A DNA stretch of 64,000 nt from positions 34,812,564 to 34,876,563 of the forward strand of contig CM063499.1 of the NCBI GenBank assembly GCA_032207245.1. Reading direction: 5' to 3'. Of the stretch, positions 12,263-23,980 are shown piece after piece. A program made the position numbers and the translations under genes. How positions within the stretch are numbered: position 1 is the stretch's first letter; every line of letters starts with the position of its first letter. The notes beneath the pieces were generated by a model that saw nothing but the letters and a program-made list of their open reading frames with translations, was not told where the DNA came from and did no database searches. The stretch is from Pardosa pseudoannulata. Its lineage: Eukaryota > Arthropoda > Arachnida > Araneae > Lycosidae.

Positions 12263-12583
12263 TACACGATTATACCGGAGGCCGTGACGTACCTCAAGAC
12301 CGCAGAATTGCATAGCTGTCCAAATACTTATTGTTACAGTTGTTAATTCAAATTAAAAGTTGTAAATACAAAACAAATATACAAGATAAACTTTAAAGTT
12401 ATGAGACGAGATATGTATATATAAACAAAATATGTGTCATCAGCAATTGTAATTCACGATGTAATTAAGCAAGGCAATGGATAATTTGCACGTTTTTTGA
12501 CATTATGAGTATACAATTGAAAGCAACTAAATAAAAAATTGGTAATTTTTTTAATTTGAGCTTTAATTGCTGATTTCTTACGG

Positions 12584-13072
12584 ATGGATGCAGCTACTTT
12601 TGGTGGTCGACTACTGAGAGAGCATATGTCAACGATTCGACCTGTCCTCACCAGTTCAAGCACCAGTTTAAGTCTATTTTTTAGTTTACGGTGCACATTC
12701 ATCTGCATCCATGTTTTCCTACGACAAGACAGTTCTCGTAGCAGTTTGCAGCCATTTTATGCTGAACCATTTCGTGTGTTATCCCGCAGTGATAAGACCT
12801 TTGCCATCGCTCAGAATAACAGAACTACAACAGTGAGCACTGATAGGCTCAAGCTAGCATTCATCGAAGTGATTCCTGATGCAGTTTCCCAAGAACCGTT
12901 GCTGTTCCCAATGTCACCGACAGATCCATCTCAGGCACCTAGCCCACCAACTCACCAACCACAAGGTTTACAACCCTCCACCAGCAAACCATATGTTACC
13001 AGGTCTGGACGACAAGTTAAATTTAACCCTCGTTACCTTGATGTTACTACTACATCGCTGAGAAGGGGGTGA
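12584..13072 (+). pseudogene. Ty3/gypsy pol C-terminus (end of integrase and tail), 5' truncated
   Basis: The 162-codon frame starts after a stop and matches the extreme C-terminal end of a Ty3/gypsy Pol. It has FGGRLLREHMSTIRP, then HVFLRQDSSRSSLQPFYAEP leading into FRVLSRSDKTF and VSTDRLKLAFI, the GPY/F-like module that follows the integrase core. A Pro/Ser-rich tail and VTRSGRQVKFNPRYL, common in these elements just before the stop, complete it. Gag, protease, reverse transcriptase, RNase H and the integrase catalytic core are absent, so this is a dead 3' fragment. The stop overlaps the polypurine tract and LTR start. Confidence 0.85.
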
Positions 13073-13312
13073 TGAGGCAGCATGCCTCATGAAACTATAT
13101 TTACATGATCAACATTTTTTAGTCTTAACTGTAACTTTATCACGGTACTTGTGTTACCAACCAACCACTTTTAGTGGTAGTCAGTTTTGTATAGATTGTT
13201 GTACACGCGATGCAAGCATGACTGTGTGGTGCGCTTTTTTAGTTATTAAATTTATTTTGTTCTTTACCTTCTGATCTCTGATCTAAATTTGTCATCGTTC
13301 AACATTACCACA
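13061..13312 (+). mobile_element. Ty3/gypsy polypurine tract and 3' LTR
   Basis: AGAAGGGGG at 13061-13069 is a good polypurine tract. The LTR then starts TGATGAGGCAGCATG at 13070 and should end near ATTACCACA at about 13312, giving roughly 240 bp. TG...CA ends and a position directly behind the pol stop are standard for this class. The 3' boundary is uncertain because no 5' LTR copy exists in the window for comparison. Confidence 0.65.
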
Positions 13313-13563
13313 CAAGTAAGAAAAACCTGCAGTTTTATTGAAGCAATCATTCACAAAAACACAATGTCCCCCTCCGAATAATTTCTGGCTACGGCCCTGC
13401 AAAAATACTATATATTACTTAGATACAATCTTGCATCCTATTGTATCAACGGATTTCGAACTTATTCTAGCAAAAATTACTTTCAGAACTTTCCAGCTAT
13501 GTTTTTGAGATCTTCACATAAGGTGCTGCATACATTTAGCTAAAAACTTTCCATAGAGAAAGT
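13313..13563. other. Unassigned DNA with a possible hAT-like terminus
   Basis: Around 13373-13401 the minus strand reads CAGGGCCGTAGCCAGAAATT followed by a G-rich run. This resembles the start of CAGNGGCGTA-type elements such as the MITE at 53711-53860. No partner terminus was found, so it is at best a fossil end. Confidence 0.3.
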
Positions 13564-14383
13564 GCATGTTTGAAAACATATACGAGTGCTGATTACAACT
13601 CAACTTTTCGTTGGCAAAACATTGCTCGTTTTCCTTGCATCTTATGAGTTTCGATATGGATCACTTATACAATAAAACTAAATTTTATTTAGGGGGGGGG
13701 AGGAAACACCAGAAACTGGACAAGTAATTGAAAAATAGATTTTTTAGCACTTGCAAAATTATGTATTTTTTTTTAATTAAACATTTTACACAGTACTGTT
13801 AAGTATTCATAATCAAAGTATAACTACTTTGATTATATTAACAGGTACAATAAACTATTACATAAATAAGAATCTAATAAAAATGTACAAAACCTGATCA
13901 TTTTAAGGCCAAAAAATAATTACATTTATTGGTGCAGTACTTTTCACAAAAGAATAGAAATTACATTAGAAATAAGAAAAAAATTACTTAGTAAGAATAA
14001 AAAAATTCTTAGAGCATAAAAATTTTATATAATCAATTACATTACAGTAAAGTTTACGTTTTATTACCATTCTGAAAATGTGTGCTGCAAATTCTCGAAG
14101 AACTTGGAGTCCACTCTTGCCTTTTCAAAGCTTTTATCCAAAGCATTCGCAATGTACAATCTTTAGAAAAGCAATAAAATCCAATATTTTAACCTTTCTG
14201 AAACGCTTCGTACAGCCATCGTACAATCGCGTGTTACCATTTTCAGATAATTGACATAATTAAAACCCCAATAACAAACACAATCCGTAGGAAAAATTCA
14301 AATGTTTTGTGCCAACGAGAAGTTGAGCTGCAATTTTTGCTGCAACCCGACTCGTAATGCGCCACATTCTCTTTCACGCATGC
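13564..14383. mobile_element. Foldback-like element with about 55-bp inverted termini
   Basis: The left arm (13564-13623) contains TACGAGTGCTGATT and AACTCAACTTTTCGTTGGCA. The right arm (14301-14383), reverse-complemented, reads TTACGAGTCGGGTTG then AGCTCAACTTCTCGTTGGCA, followed in both by AAAACATT. The arms align over about 55-60 bp with small indels and enclose about 680 bp of AT-rich DNA, including a G9 run at 13692-13700, with no coding frame. No target duplication is evident and the superfamily is unknown. Confidence 0.5.
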
Positions 14384-16240
14384 GCATTGAATAACTTTGT
14401 AAAAAGGCTCATATTTTATCGAATGCTATGCGTTATTGTTTTCTGAAAAATAGCATTCTTTTGTATGGAGGAATTTGCAAATCTAAAGCAAAACAATTGT
14501 TGAAATTCGGGATTGTTTGTATAAAAATCTTAATTTCTCAATAGTATATATTAGAGATGTAACAGTTAGCATAACCGGCATTATACCGGATAATTGGCAG
14601 TAGCCGGAATATTAGAAGTATCCTCTCAGTACATCCGACCAAAAATCATACACAGAAAAATAAGATAAATATAACAAAAAAATATAAAATGTTAAACAGT
14701 ATACTATATGAAACAATGCGTATAAATATTTTGGAGCATTATTATGCAAAGAAAAAATGCTATATGGAAAAAAATTAGGTGTATACATTTCATTACAAAA
14801 AATCATAAATCATTCTTTTTTCAGTCTCAACAGCAAAATTGTGTTCTTGCATCTGAGAACACAAAAGACAAACTTACTTTTTTGGAGGATAACAGAACAA
14901 AGACAATTTACTAAGAAAATGTGGGAATATGTTTTTGAAATTTTTTATATACTAACATAAGAACCATTAAAGAAGAAAGGTAAAGGACTATTAAAAATGC
15001 TTTGATGTAGACATACCGCTAAAATCACGTCGTTACACAGTACATTAAAGCTCCTTTTTTTTTTTTTTTTGCTTTGTATCAATTACAAGAATATACTCTC
15101 TCAGGTCTTCTTGGATTGCCATTAATTCACATGTAAATTTGAAAGCAGTGTTGTCTGCTCCAGAACCTGGGAGTCTAGTTTTTATATCTGGTGATGCAAA
15201 TTTCAGCACATTCTTTGCAGATAGTTAAGTCTGAAGAACAGTCTCTGTGTACTTGTACCAAACTGGATCCTGAATAGAATTAGATAGGAGTAAGAATCCT
15301 TCGCTCTTGCCTACTTGAATAAGAAAAATTACCGATTTATAAATTCTTTCAACACGTTATTTACTGTTATTGAATTAATGGGAACTTCCAGAACAATCGA
15401 TTTATTGGAATTGCGTGAAGGCATCCCTCTTTTCTTTTTGTACGTGACGGGCTCAACATTCAGCTGTGCATGATTGAATACGTGAGCATGAACACACGTT
15501 TAAGTTCTGCAGGAAGTTGATTCGACTTGCAAACCAACGACCTTGGAAACCGTGACAGACAATCGCGAAATCACGGAAGATGAATTAAATATTGTTGTCT
15601 TCACATCCATTAACTGAGAAGAACACCTTACATGGATTGTGTACCTGTTACTTCAAGATGAGTTGATTTTTCAGGTATTACAATCTCGATTTAAAATGGG
15701 AAACAGGAACATTTCTCATAGTTTTTAATTTGTTCAGTGTTTAAAAGAAGGGGAAGAATATCTAAAGTTAATATTTCCTTTTTGTACATTTTTTATTTTC
15801 AAAGAAGTAATTGAAATACATTTTCGATATTTATATTTTTAAAATTCATCTTACTTTTACTTTATAGCATAGTAGTTTTGAAATTTTTAAGAATCACATA
15901 AGACGGTTTTATAAGATTTTTTCAGAGCACAGTGGTGATAAATACAAATATAAAAGCTGATTGTTATCTCGAAAGGTGGTTTTAACAGTTTTCCAAACCA
16001 GTTGGATCAAAATTAATTTCAATCTTCCATAGCACAAAACGTTTATTTCTCCTAACACATTACACAGAAGAAGGATAAGAATAAAAATAAGCAAAGTACG
16101 TTGCATAAGTAAGTAATATAAGTGAGAAATGTTAAGGAATCTCGAAACATTAAGTTGGCAGCATCATTTTTTGTTTTCCTTCTATTGAGTTAAAATATAG
16201 AGGGCGTTTTGTCGCGGGTGTCGTTCAGATGGGGAATCAT
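14384..16240. other. AT-rich DNA with unidentified decayed segments
   Basis: At about 14552 the sequence AGAGATGTAACAGTTAGC with repeated CCGG-containing blocks resembles the start of some hAT elements, but no matching right end was found. On the minus strand, 15070-15240 reads briefly like protein (ADNTAFKFTCELMAIQEDLR) with stops nearby; I do not recognise the family. A T19 run lies at about 15054-15072. The frame at 15909-16106 (minus) has no identifiable domain. Confidence 0.3.
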
Positions 16241-16243
16241 TCT

Positions 16244-16317
16244 TCACACACACACACTTTTATGTAATTTATATATTTATATATATCTTAATATATATAT
16301 ATATATATATATATATG
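16244..16317. repeat. CA and TA microsatellites
   Basis: A short (CA)n run at 16246-16257 is followed by AT-rich spacer and a (TA)n run to about 16316, just before the 145-bp satellite. Confidence 0.85.
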
Positions 16318-16344
16318 TAAAAATCTTAATGTAAAAAAACAGTT

Positions 16345-18060
16345 TATGTAAAGTAAAATCAGCAAACATTAGATTAAAATAGAGAAACAAATGCTGAAAA
16401 TCCCATGTATTCATAATAATAATTAAACAAATATGAGAAGGCAACAATAAAATTCTATCATTTAAAGTTGCTTAAAAGTGATGTGTCAAAAGTAAAATCA
16501 GCAAACTTATTAAATTAAAAATAGAGAACAAATGCTGAAAAAACATGTATTTACCAATAACAATTAAATAAGATTATGAGATGAGAAGGCAAAAAATATT
16601 CTTTCATTTAAAGTTGCTTAAAAGCGATGTGTCAAAATTAAAATCAGCAAAATGTATTAAATTAAAATAGAGAACAAATGCTGAATATCCCATGTGTTTA
16701 TAATAACTATTAAATAAGATATGAGAAGGCTAAAAAAAATGTTCCATTTAAAGTTGCTTAAAAGTGATGTGTCAAAAGTAAAATCAGCAAAATGTATTAA
16801 ATTAAAATAGAGGACAAATGCTGAAAATCCCATGTATTTATAATAACAATTAAACAAGATATGAGAAGGCAAAAAAAAAAAAGTTTCATTTAAAGTTGCT
16901 TAAAAGCGATGTGTCAAAAGTAAAATCAGCAAAACTTATTAAATTAAAATAGAGAACAAATGCTGAATATCCCATGTATTTATAATAACTAAAATTATTA
17001 AACAAGACATGAGAAGACAAAAAAAAATAAATAAATGTTTCATTTAAAGTTGTTAAAAAGCGATGTATCAAAAGTAAAATTAGTAAAGCTTATTAAATTA
17101 AAATAGAGAACAAATTTTGAAAATCCCATGTATTTATAAAAAGAATTAAACAAGATATGGGAAGGAAAAAAATCTTTTATTTAAAATTGCTTTAAAGTGA
17201 TGTGTCAAAAGTAAAATCAGCAAAGTTTATCAAATTAAAATAGAGATCAAATGCTGAGAATCCCATGTATTTATAATAACAATTAAACAAGATATGAGAA
17301 GGCAAAAAAAAATTCTTTCATTTAAAGTTGTTTAAAAGCGATGTGTCAATAGTAAAATTAGCAAAACTTATTAAATGAAAATAGAGAACAAATGCTGAAA
17401 ATCTCATGTGTTTATAATAACAATTAAATAAGATATGAGAATGCAAAAAGAATTTTTTTTACATTTAAAGTTGCTTAAAAGTGATGTCTCAAAAGTAAAA
17501 TCATTAAAGCTTATTAAATTAAAATAGAGAACAAATGCTGAAAATCTCATGTATTTATAATAACAATTAAACAAGATATGAGAATGAAAAAAGAAATTTT
17601 ATCATTTAAAGTTGCTTAAAAGTGATGTGTCAAAAGTAAAATCAGCAAAGCTTATTAAATTAAAATAGAGAACAAATGGTAAAAATGCCCTGTATTTATA
17701 ATAACAATTAAACAAGATATGAGAAGGCAAAAAATATTCTTTCATTTAAAGTTTCTTAAAAGTGATGTGTTAAAAGTAAAATCAGCAAAGCTTATTAAAT
17801 TAAAATAGAGAACAAATGCCGAAAATCCCATTTATTTAAATAACAATTACACAAAGTATGAGTAGGCAAAAAAATATTTTTTCATTTAAAGTTGCTTAAA
17901 AGCGATGTGTCAAAAGTAAAATCATCGAAGCTTATCAAATTAAAATAGAGAACAAATGCTGAAATCCCATGTTTTTATAATAACAATTAAACAAGATATG
18001 AGAAGGTAAAAAATAAGAAAAAAATCTTCCGTTTAAAATTGTTTAAAAGTAATATGTTCT
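16345..18060. repeat. Satellite, period about 145 bp, about 12 copies
   Basis: Unit landmarks are GTAAAATCAGCAAA, TTAAATTAAAATAGAGAACA, AATGCTGAAAATCCCATGTA and TTTAAAGTTGCTTAAAAG. Copies are head to tail and typically 85-95% alike by eye, with length differences in the A-run after GAGAAGGC. Open frames on the minus strand (16657-16872, 16886-17071) are repeats of the same unit read in one frame and not genes. Confidence 0.92.
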
Positions 18061-18957
18061 CTTAAAGCATAACAAATTACACAGTTTTCTTTTCATTGAT
18101 TTTCTTTTAACAAATGAGCAAGAAGGTTAGATGTTCAGGCTAATAACAGTAAATAAATTATAATTTTTTTCAATTTATTTCCAAATGACTTATTCACTTT
18201 TAAATGCTTTAAAAGGTGTATCCCACCTGTTGGTCTTGAAAAATTAAAAGTTTTATGTAGATATTTATAGGTCAAGGGATCGTTCCGCACTGTAAATTAT
18301 AAATTACTTTCGGGTCATGTTATTGACTCTTTCCAGGAAAAAAAACGAGTGTTTTTATGTCTCTGCGACGAATTAAAAATACGTTAACATACTACAAACC
18401 GCTTTTTTTTTTTTTTTTTTGCAAATAATAACTTGTGGATAGATTTAATTTTTTTGAATCTATAATTATTCATTGGTTTAAATGAGTTTTTAATTGGTAA
18501 TTTCAATAATTCTGACGTAATACTGTTTTAAAATTTTCCTTTTGATTTGAACTTTGAATTTTTGTTAATTTTTGTTTGTTATAATTTTGGGTTTTTGTAT
18601 ATTTTAGTAGTGTGATAATTTTAGAAAATTATCAGGTGGGAAGTGTAACAGAATTTACTCCTCGAGAGTATGAAAAGCCGTAAGAGGGCGCTATTTTCTA
18701 TTGTAAGTTTACTAATTTTTCTGTAACTTAGTGCTACCATGGAACCTTTGTTTGCCACTTGTTAAGTTAACGTGCATATGGCACACTTATTGAAGGCATG
18801 CATGTTTTTACTGACTATAACTTATGGGTATCATTTTTATGTTTATTAAATGTTGATTTGTTTGTGTTGTAAAGTAGAAATATTATTTTCTTGAACACAC
18901 CGACGCTCTTTTATTGAATGTTCTGAATTCGTGCTCTTGTCTCACTGTGACTTCTAT
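18061..18957. other. AT-rich spacer between satellite and mariner
   Basis: No gene or array seen. There is a T18 run at about 18403-18420. The stretch CTTTCGGGTCATG near 18308 recurs loosely as TTTCCGGGTCATGG near 20403, on the other side of the mariner. Confidence 0.45.
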
Positions 18958-18959
18958 TA

Positions 18960-20222
18960 CGAGGGTTACTCTAAAATTTTTGAGATACGCGCAGACGAGA
19001 ATTTACAAAATAAAAATAACCGTTTAATTTTAAAATACAAAGTATTTTAACACAGGAGACGAGTTTTTACTGACTTACTTCAACTTATTTAGCGTAGAAT
19101 ACATTCTAAACAGAAGAGAAAATGAAGTTGACATGAGGACATTTTCTCGCTATGATTTTCTACTATTTTAAAGCAGGATTAAATCAAGAAGAATGCTTTC
19201 AACGGTTGCAATTGACATTTGGTGATGAATCTCCAGTTCGTGCTGCTGTATTCAGATGGTTTAAAGAATTTAGCAGAGGTAGCCATTTTATTCAGGATGA
19301 AGAACACACAGGAAGGCCGCCGTCGGCAGTAATCCCGGATAATGTGTCTGCCATACTAAAAATGTTAATAGATGATAATTGCTGTACCTATCAAATTATA
19401 CAAAAGGAACTTAACATTAGATCCGCAGCCATGCAAAAAATTATTAATGAAGAATTACATATGAAAAAAGTAGTTTGTCGTTGGGTTCCTTATAATCTAA
19501 CTGAGCACCAAAAAGGGGAGCGTGTAAGAATCAGTAAAGAAACTCTTAAATTGCTAAATGATGGTGACCACCGCATCATTTCTAAAATTGTAACAGATGA
19601 ATAAACGTACATACAGTTTTTTGACGTTCCAACACGTCAAGAAAGCAAAGTATGGGTCTTTGAAGATCATCCCATTCCGACAATGGTGAAAAGACAACGC
19701 GCACTGAAAAAAGTGATGTATGCCGTTTTCTTCAGAAGTACGGGAATGGTCAAAGCCATCAAGTTGGAAGGACAGAAGACAGTAACAGCAAACTGGTAAA
19801 TAGCTAAATATCTTACACAAATTCTACAAGAAGTGAATATTAGGGGACTAATGCTCCACCATGACAATGCATCGTCACATACATCCGGACTAACAGTTGT
19901 GTTTCTTAAACAAAAACAAATTAAAGTGATAGAACATCCGCCGTATTCACCTGATATAGCTATGTGTGACTTGTGGTTATTCTTTAATCTAAAAAAGAAC
20001 TTACGTGGACGTCGTTTATATTCAGAAGAAGAGATTGATGTGGCTGTAAATGCATTTTTTCATCTATTCCAAGAAATGAGTGGCTTGAGGCATTTAATCT
20101 GTAGAAAATTCGTCTACAAAAGTGCATTAATGCTGGAGGATTCTACTTTGAACACACTTAAATTTTTGTAAGTATAACTTTAGAAACCTAGTTGTATCTC
20201 AAAAATTTCAGAATGACCCTCG
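18960..20222 (+). mobile_element. Full-length mariner element
   Basis: Both ends are present. The left is CGAGGGTTACTCTAAAATTT followed by TTGAGATACG. The right, reverse-complemented, is CGAGGGTCATTCTGAAATTT followed by TTGAGATAC. The inverted repeat is thus about 30 bp with a few mismatches. TA dinucleotides flank both ends (18958-18959 and 20223-20224), the expected mariner target duplication. The length, 1263 bp, is standard for the family. The interior holds one transposase gene in the same orientation, disabled by stops and a frameshift. Confidence 0.95.
19152..20190 (+). pseudogene. Mariner transposase, inactivated copy
   Basis: The N-terminal half (19152-19604) carries the paired helix-turn-helix DNA-binding region (GLNQEECFQRLQLTFGDESP, then RWFKEFSRG, GRPPSAV) and the linker WVPYNLTEHQKGERV. 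The first catalytic Asp lies in the VTDE block near 19597, directly before a TAA at 19602-19604. The frame continues as FFDVPTRQESKVWVFED, meets a second stop at about 19797 (NW-stop-IAK), then goes on through HHDNASSHT and YSPDIAMCD. The second and third catalytic Asp have 34 residues between them, the DD34D signature of mariner. Near 20056 a T-run shifts the frame: the expected FSSIPRNEW continues in the next frame and contains a further TAG. Three stops and one frameshift make it non-functional. It resembles spider mariner proteins as I remember them. Confidence 0.9.
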
Positions 20223-20224
20223 TA

Positions 20225-20950
20225 TAACTGTGTCACATTGTAGAACTGATACCTGCAAATGCATGTGTATATTTTTTAGGCTTTATTTAAAAAGGATAAT
20301 ATAAAATCACTAACGCCTTTTCTACCACCTAATATATTTAAGAAGTTGGCCAAGAACTATCAAAACCTTCCTTTTATACTGTAGGGAAAGATGTAAAATT
20401 TATTTCCGGGTCATGGAAACGTTTCTAGTACAAGAAAAAATACACCAAATATTATTTTGCATCCATTTTCTTTAATATTTACAAATAAAAACTATTTATT
20501 GAATTAGAATTTAAATAAACACAAGAAAAATATAAGTAAAATACATTTAGTGATTTAATGGCAAAAGAATGAGAAATATTAATTTATCCTATATCCCTTT
20601 TCTTAAAATATTTAGAGGAATTTGTGTAGAATAAAGAATAAAATACAAATACCAATGAAAAATAATTACATATGCAAATTCAAATGTGATATTTCATCAT
20701 CATTTATCGTTTTAAACGAAAAGACACTTAAATAATTTAAAAACCAATATCACGTGACGTGCCGGAAGTCACGTGATACAATTTAATTTGCAACAGAGTG
20801 TACTTTTGAGAATTTTACTCTAAAATTGTGGTTCTCTAAGTATGATTTAGTACCTTAGGGCGCCTTGACTTCCTCACAGGGCTTCCTGAGAAACTACATA
20901 ATTTTATAACTAATTTTAAGTGCATATTTACTTTCTTGTACAGAGTAAAT
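20225..20950. other. Spacer with a CACGTG inverted repeat
   Basis: Mostly featureless AT-rich DNA. At 20748-20778 an 11-bp perfect inverted repeat, TATCACGTGAC and GTCACGTGATA, encloses a 9-base GC-rich loop. Each arm holds the palindromic E-box CACGTG. Confidence 0.6.
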
Positions 20951-23150
20951 GAAGCATTGTAAAGCTTCTCTTGCTATAAACCAAAGTAATAGGTATCGTA
21001 AGCATTATTCTTAATGCAACATATGAATTGGCATGCCATCCATTAACTTATTATTTCTTATGAATCTACTAGAGATTCTATTATAAGATTTATGCAGTCA
21101 GGAAATGAGAACTGATATATTATTATCCATCGGGAGAATAGATGACCTTATTTTTTTAAAGCTTTATAATTTACTAAAGCTTCTGTTGCCATAAACCAAA
21201 GTAATAGGTATCGTAAGCATTATTCTTAATGCAACCCATGAATTGACATACCATCCATTAACTTATTATTTCTTATGAATCTACTAGAGATTCTATTAAA
21301 AGCTTTATGCAACCAGGAAATGATTCTTTGATCTAGTCCAATCAGGAGAACTGATATTATCAATCTTGTTATGCAGATGACCTTATCTTTTTTTAAAGCT
21401 TTATAATTTACTTCTCTTGTCATAAGTTACATAAATGGGTATCGTAAGCATTATTCTTAACGCAATTCAGGAACTGATATGCCATCCATTAACTTATTAT
21501 TTCTTATGAATCTACTAGAGATTCTATTAAAAGCTTTATACAGCCAGGAAATGATTCTTAGCGTACATCTTGTTCAATCATGAGAACTGATAAATTATTA
21601 TCAATTGGGAGAATAGATGAACTTATCTTTTTTTAAAGCTTTATAATTTACTTCGCTTGTCATAAGCTACATAAATGGGTATCGTAAGCATTATTCTTAA
21701 CGCAATTCATGAACTGACATGCCATCCATTAACTTATTATTTCTTATGAATCTACTAGAGATTCTATTAAAAGCTTTATACAGTCAGGAAATGATTTTTT
21801 GACTACATCTAGTTCAATGAAGAGAACTGATATATATTATTATCAATCGTGTGAATCAGATGACCTTATCTTTTTTTAAAGCTTTATAATTTACTTCTCT
21901 TGCCATAAGCTGCATAAATTCATATCGTAAGCGTTTTTTTTAATGCAACCCATGAATTGACATGCTCTCCATTAACTTATTATTACTTATGAATCTACTA
22001 CAGATTCTATTAATAGCTTTGTACAGTCAGGATATAATTCTTTGACTACATCTAGTTCAATCATGATAACTGATATATTATTATCAATCGGAAGAATAAA
22101 TGACTTTATCTTTTTTAAAGCTTTATAATTTACTAAAGCTTTTCTTGCCATAAACCAAAGTAATATGTATCGTAAGCATTATTCTTAATGCAATCCACAA
22201 TTTGACCTACCCTCCATTAACTTATTATTACTTATGAATCTATTAGAGATTCTATTAAAAGTTTTATACAGTCAGGAAATAATTCTTTGACTATATCTAG
22301 TTCAATCAGGAGAACTGATATTATCAATCTTGTTATGCAGATAACCTTATCTTTTTTTAAATCTTTATAATTTACTTCTCTTGCCATAAGCTACATAAAT
22401 GGGTATCGTAAGCATTATTCTTAATGCAACCCATGAATTGACATGTCCTCCATCAACTTATTATTACTTATGAATCTACTACAGATTCTATTAAAAGCTT
22501 TGTACAGTCAGGAAATAATTCTTTGACTACATCTAGTTCAATCGGGAGAATTGATATATTATTATTAATCGTGTGACGCAGATGACCTTATCTTTTTTTA
22601 AAGCTTTATAATTTATTCTTTTGCCATATGCTACATAAATTGGTATCGTAAGAATTATTCTTAATGCAACCCATGATTTGGTATACTCGCTATTAACTTA
22701 GCTCTTAATGAATTTAATAGAGATTGTTTTGAGAGCTTCAGAGATCCAGGCAATAGTTCTTCAACTATATCTAATTTAATTATGACAACTGATATAATAT
22801 ATCAGTTATTTACTATCTTCAGAAGTGGATGACCGTATCTTTTTATAAGCTTTATAGTTTACTAAGTTTTCTCTTTCCATAAGACTTATTAATAAGTACT
22901 GCAATCGTTATTCTTAATGCAATCCACGATTTAGCATGCTCTCTATTAACTTATTAGTACTTAATAGAGAATTCTATTGGAAGTTTTATGCATCCAAGGA
23001 ATAGTTCTTTGACTAAATTTAGTTCAATCATGACAATTGATATAATATATTTATTATTTACATTCTTTAGACGTGGTTGACATTACTTTTTTTTATAAGT
23101 TTTATGATTTGCTAAATATTCTTTTGCCATAAGCTTTATTATAGGGGTCG
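20950..23150. repeat. Satellite, period about 215-245 bp, about 9 copies
   Basis: Landmarks are GGTATCGTAAGCATTATTCT, CATCCATTAACTTATTATT, CTACTAGAGATTCTATTAAA and TTTTTTAAAGCTTTATAATT. GGTATCGTAAGC recurs near 20992, 21208, 21438, 21678, 22402 and 22640, with variants between. Unit length varies through indels in the segment before TTTTTTAAAGC. The last two units (after about 22700) are much more diverged. Confidence 0.9.
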
Positions 23151-23980
23151 TATCAATAGGGGTTTATTGGGTTTGATGTTTACATTCTTACCACAGGGAG
23201 AGTTACAACAACAAAGTGCAACCTTCTTATCACTAGAAGGAAGACTTTGACTGCTTAACACCAAGACTGATTTTAAAGAACCTCATAAAATGAAAATGTA
23301 TATAGCCTTTGAGAACACTACTTTACGAGATATAGACTTGCTTCGCATGATAAGAAAATAAACCACTGTCTGTTTACCATAAAACTAGCTTCCGTCAACT
23401 TGCTATATCTTAAGATATATATCTTACAAACTATTATATTATCACTACGATAACTAACTTCCTAAGTTGTTGTTTTTACTTATGCCAAGGAAGTGAGCTA
23501 TAAGCTACTCGAATTAAGGCAAGGAATGTGCCATTTGTTTTTATGAAGAGTACTACTAGAGTAAAAGAACGACTTTGCTTAAAGTTTGTTCTCGTAATTT
23601 AGAAGCATTAAATTCCCTCCGTAATCCATGGAAACAGACAGGCAAAGACAAGCTGAAGGGAATCATCTTTGTGAAGTATAATAGTTTGTAAGATATATTT
23701 GAAAGATTTCACAAGTCGCCAGGAGCTATCCTTGTGGTAGACAGGTTCTGAGACACAGACACTGACACAAGACTGAAGACAGGTGTGAAATATTGTACAG
23801 TGTTCTTACAATATATTATGGTTATTTTGTTCTATTAAGGATAATTTGCGACTCGTGTTGCCAAAGGGGATTTACGAAATTTCATTTTGCAAGAATTACC
23901 ATTGTAATGAGAAAACAAAAAGTTATAGAGTAAAAAACTAGGCAAAAGAAAAAAAATGTTTCAAGGAGAGGTTAAAAACA
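23150..23980. other. Single-copy-like DNA with a dispersed repeat segment
   Basis: The part 23415-23715 is related to 31540-31795. Shared blocks include ACAAACTATTATAT, TTGTTGTTTTTA, GTGAGCTATAAG and AAAGTTTGTTCTCGTA followed by TTTAGAAGCATTAAA. The right copy is shorter through deletions. No transposon termini or frames are visible, so identity is unknown. Confidence 0.55.

Larger units (their letters stand above)
11339..12336 (-). mobile_element. Tc1-like DNA transposon, internally deleted and decayed
   Basis: Imperfect terminal inverted repeats are visible. The left end has ATATGGTCAGCTAA near 11350. The right end, reverse-complemented, has TATTTGGACAGCTA near 12312-12326, next to TA dinucleotides as expected for Tc1/mariner insertion. 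The span of about 1.0 kb is shorter than the usual 1.3-1.6 kb. The minus strand carries a degraded transposase (11403-12108), and a decayed SINE lies between that and the right end. Boundaries are approximate. Confidence 0.7.

Noticed and set aside
12454..12708. Minus-strand frame of 84 codons
   Set aside because: It overlaps the gypsy pol remnant on the plus strand and is its shadow.
14552..15400. hAT element starting AGAGATGTAACAGTTAGC with decayed transposase on the minus strand
   Set aside because: No matching right terminus or target duplication was found, and the protein-like stretch at 15070-15240 could not be assigned.
16657..17071. Two similar minus-strand frames of 61-71 codons
   Set aside because: They are successive units of the 145-bp satellite read the same way; other units have stops.
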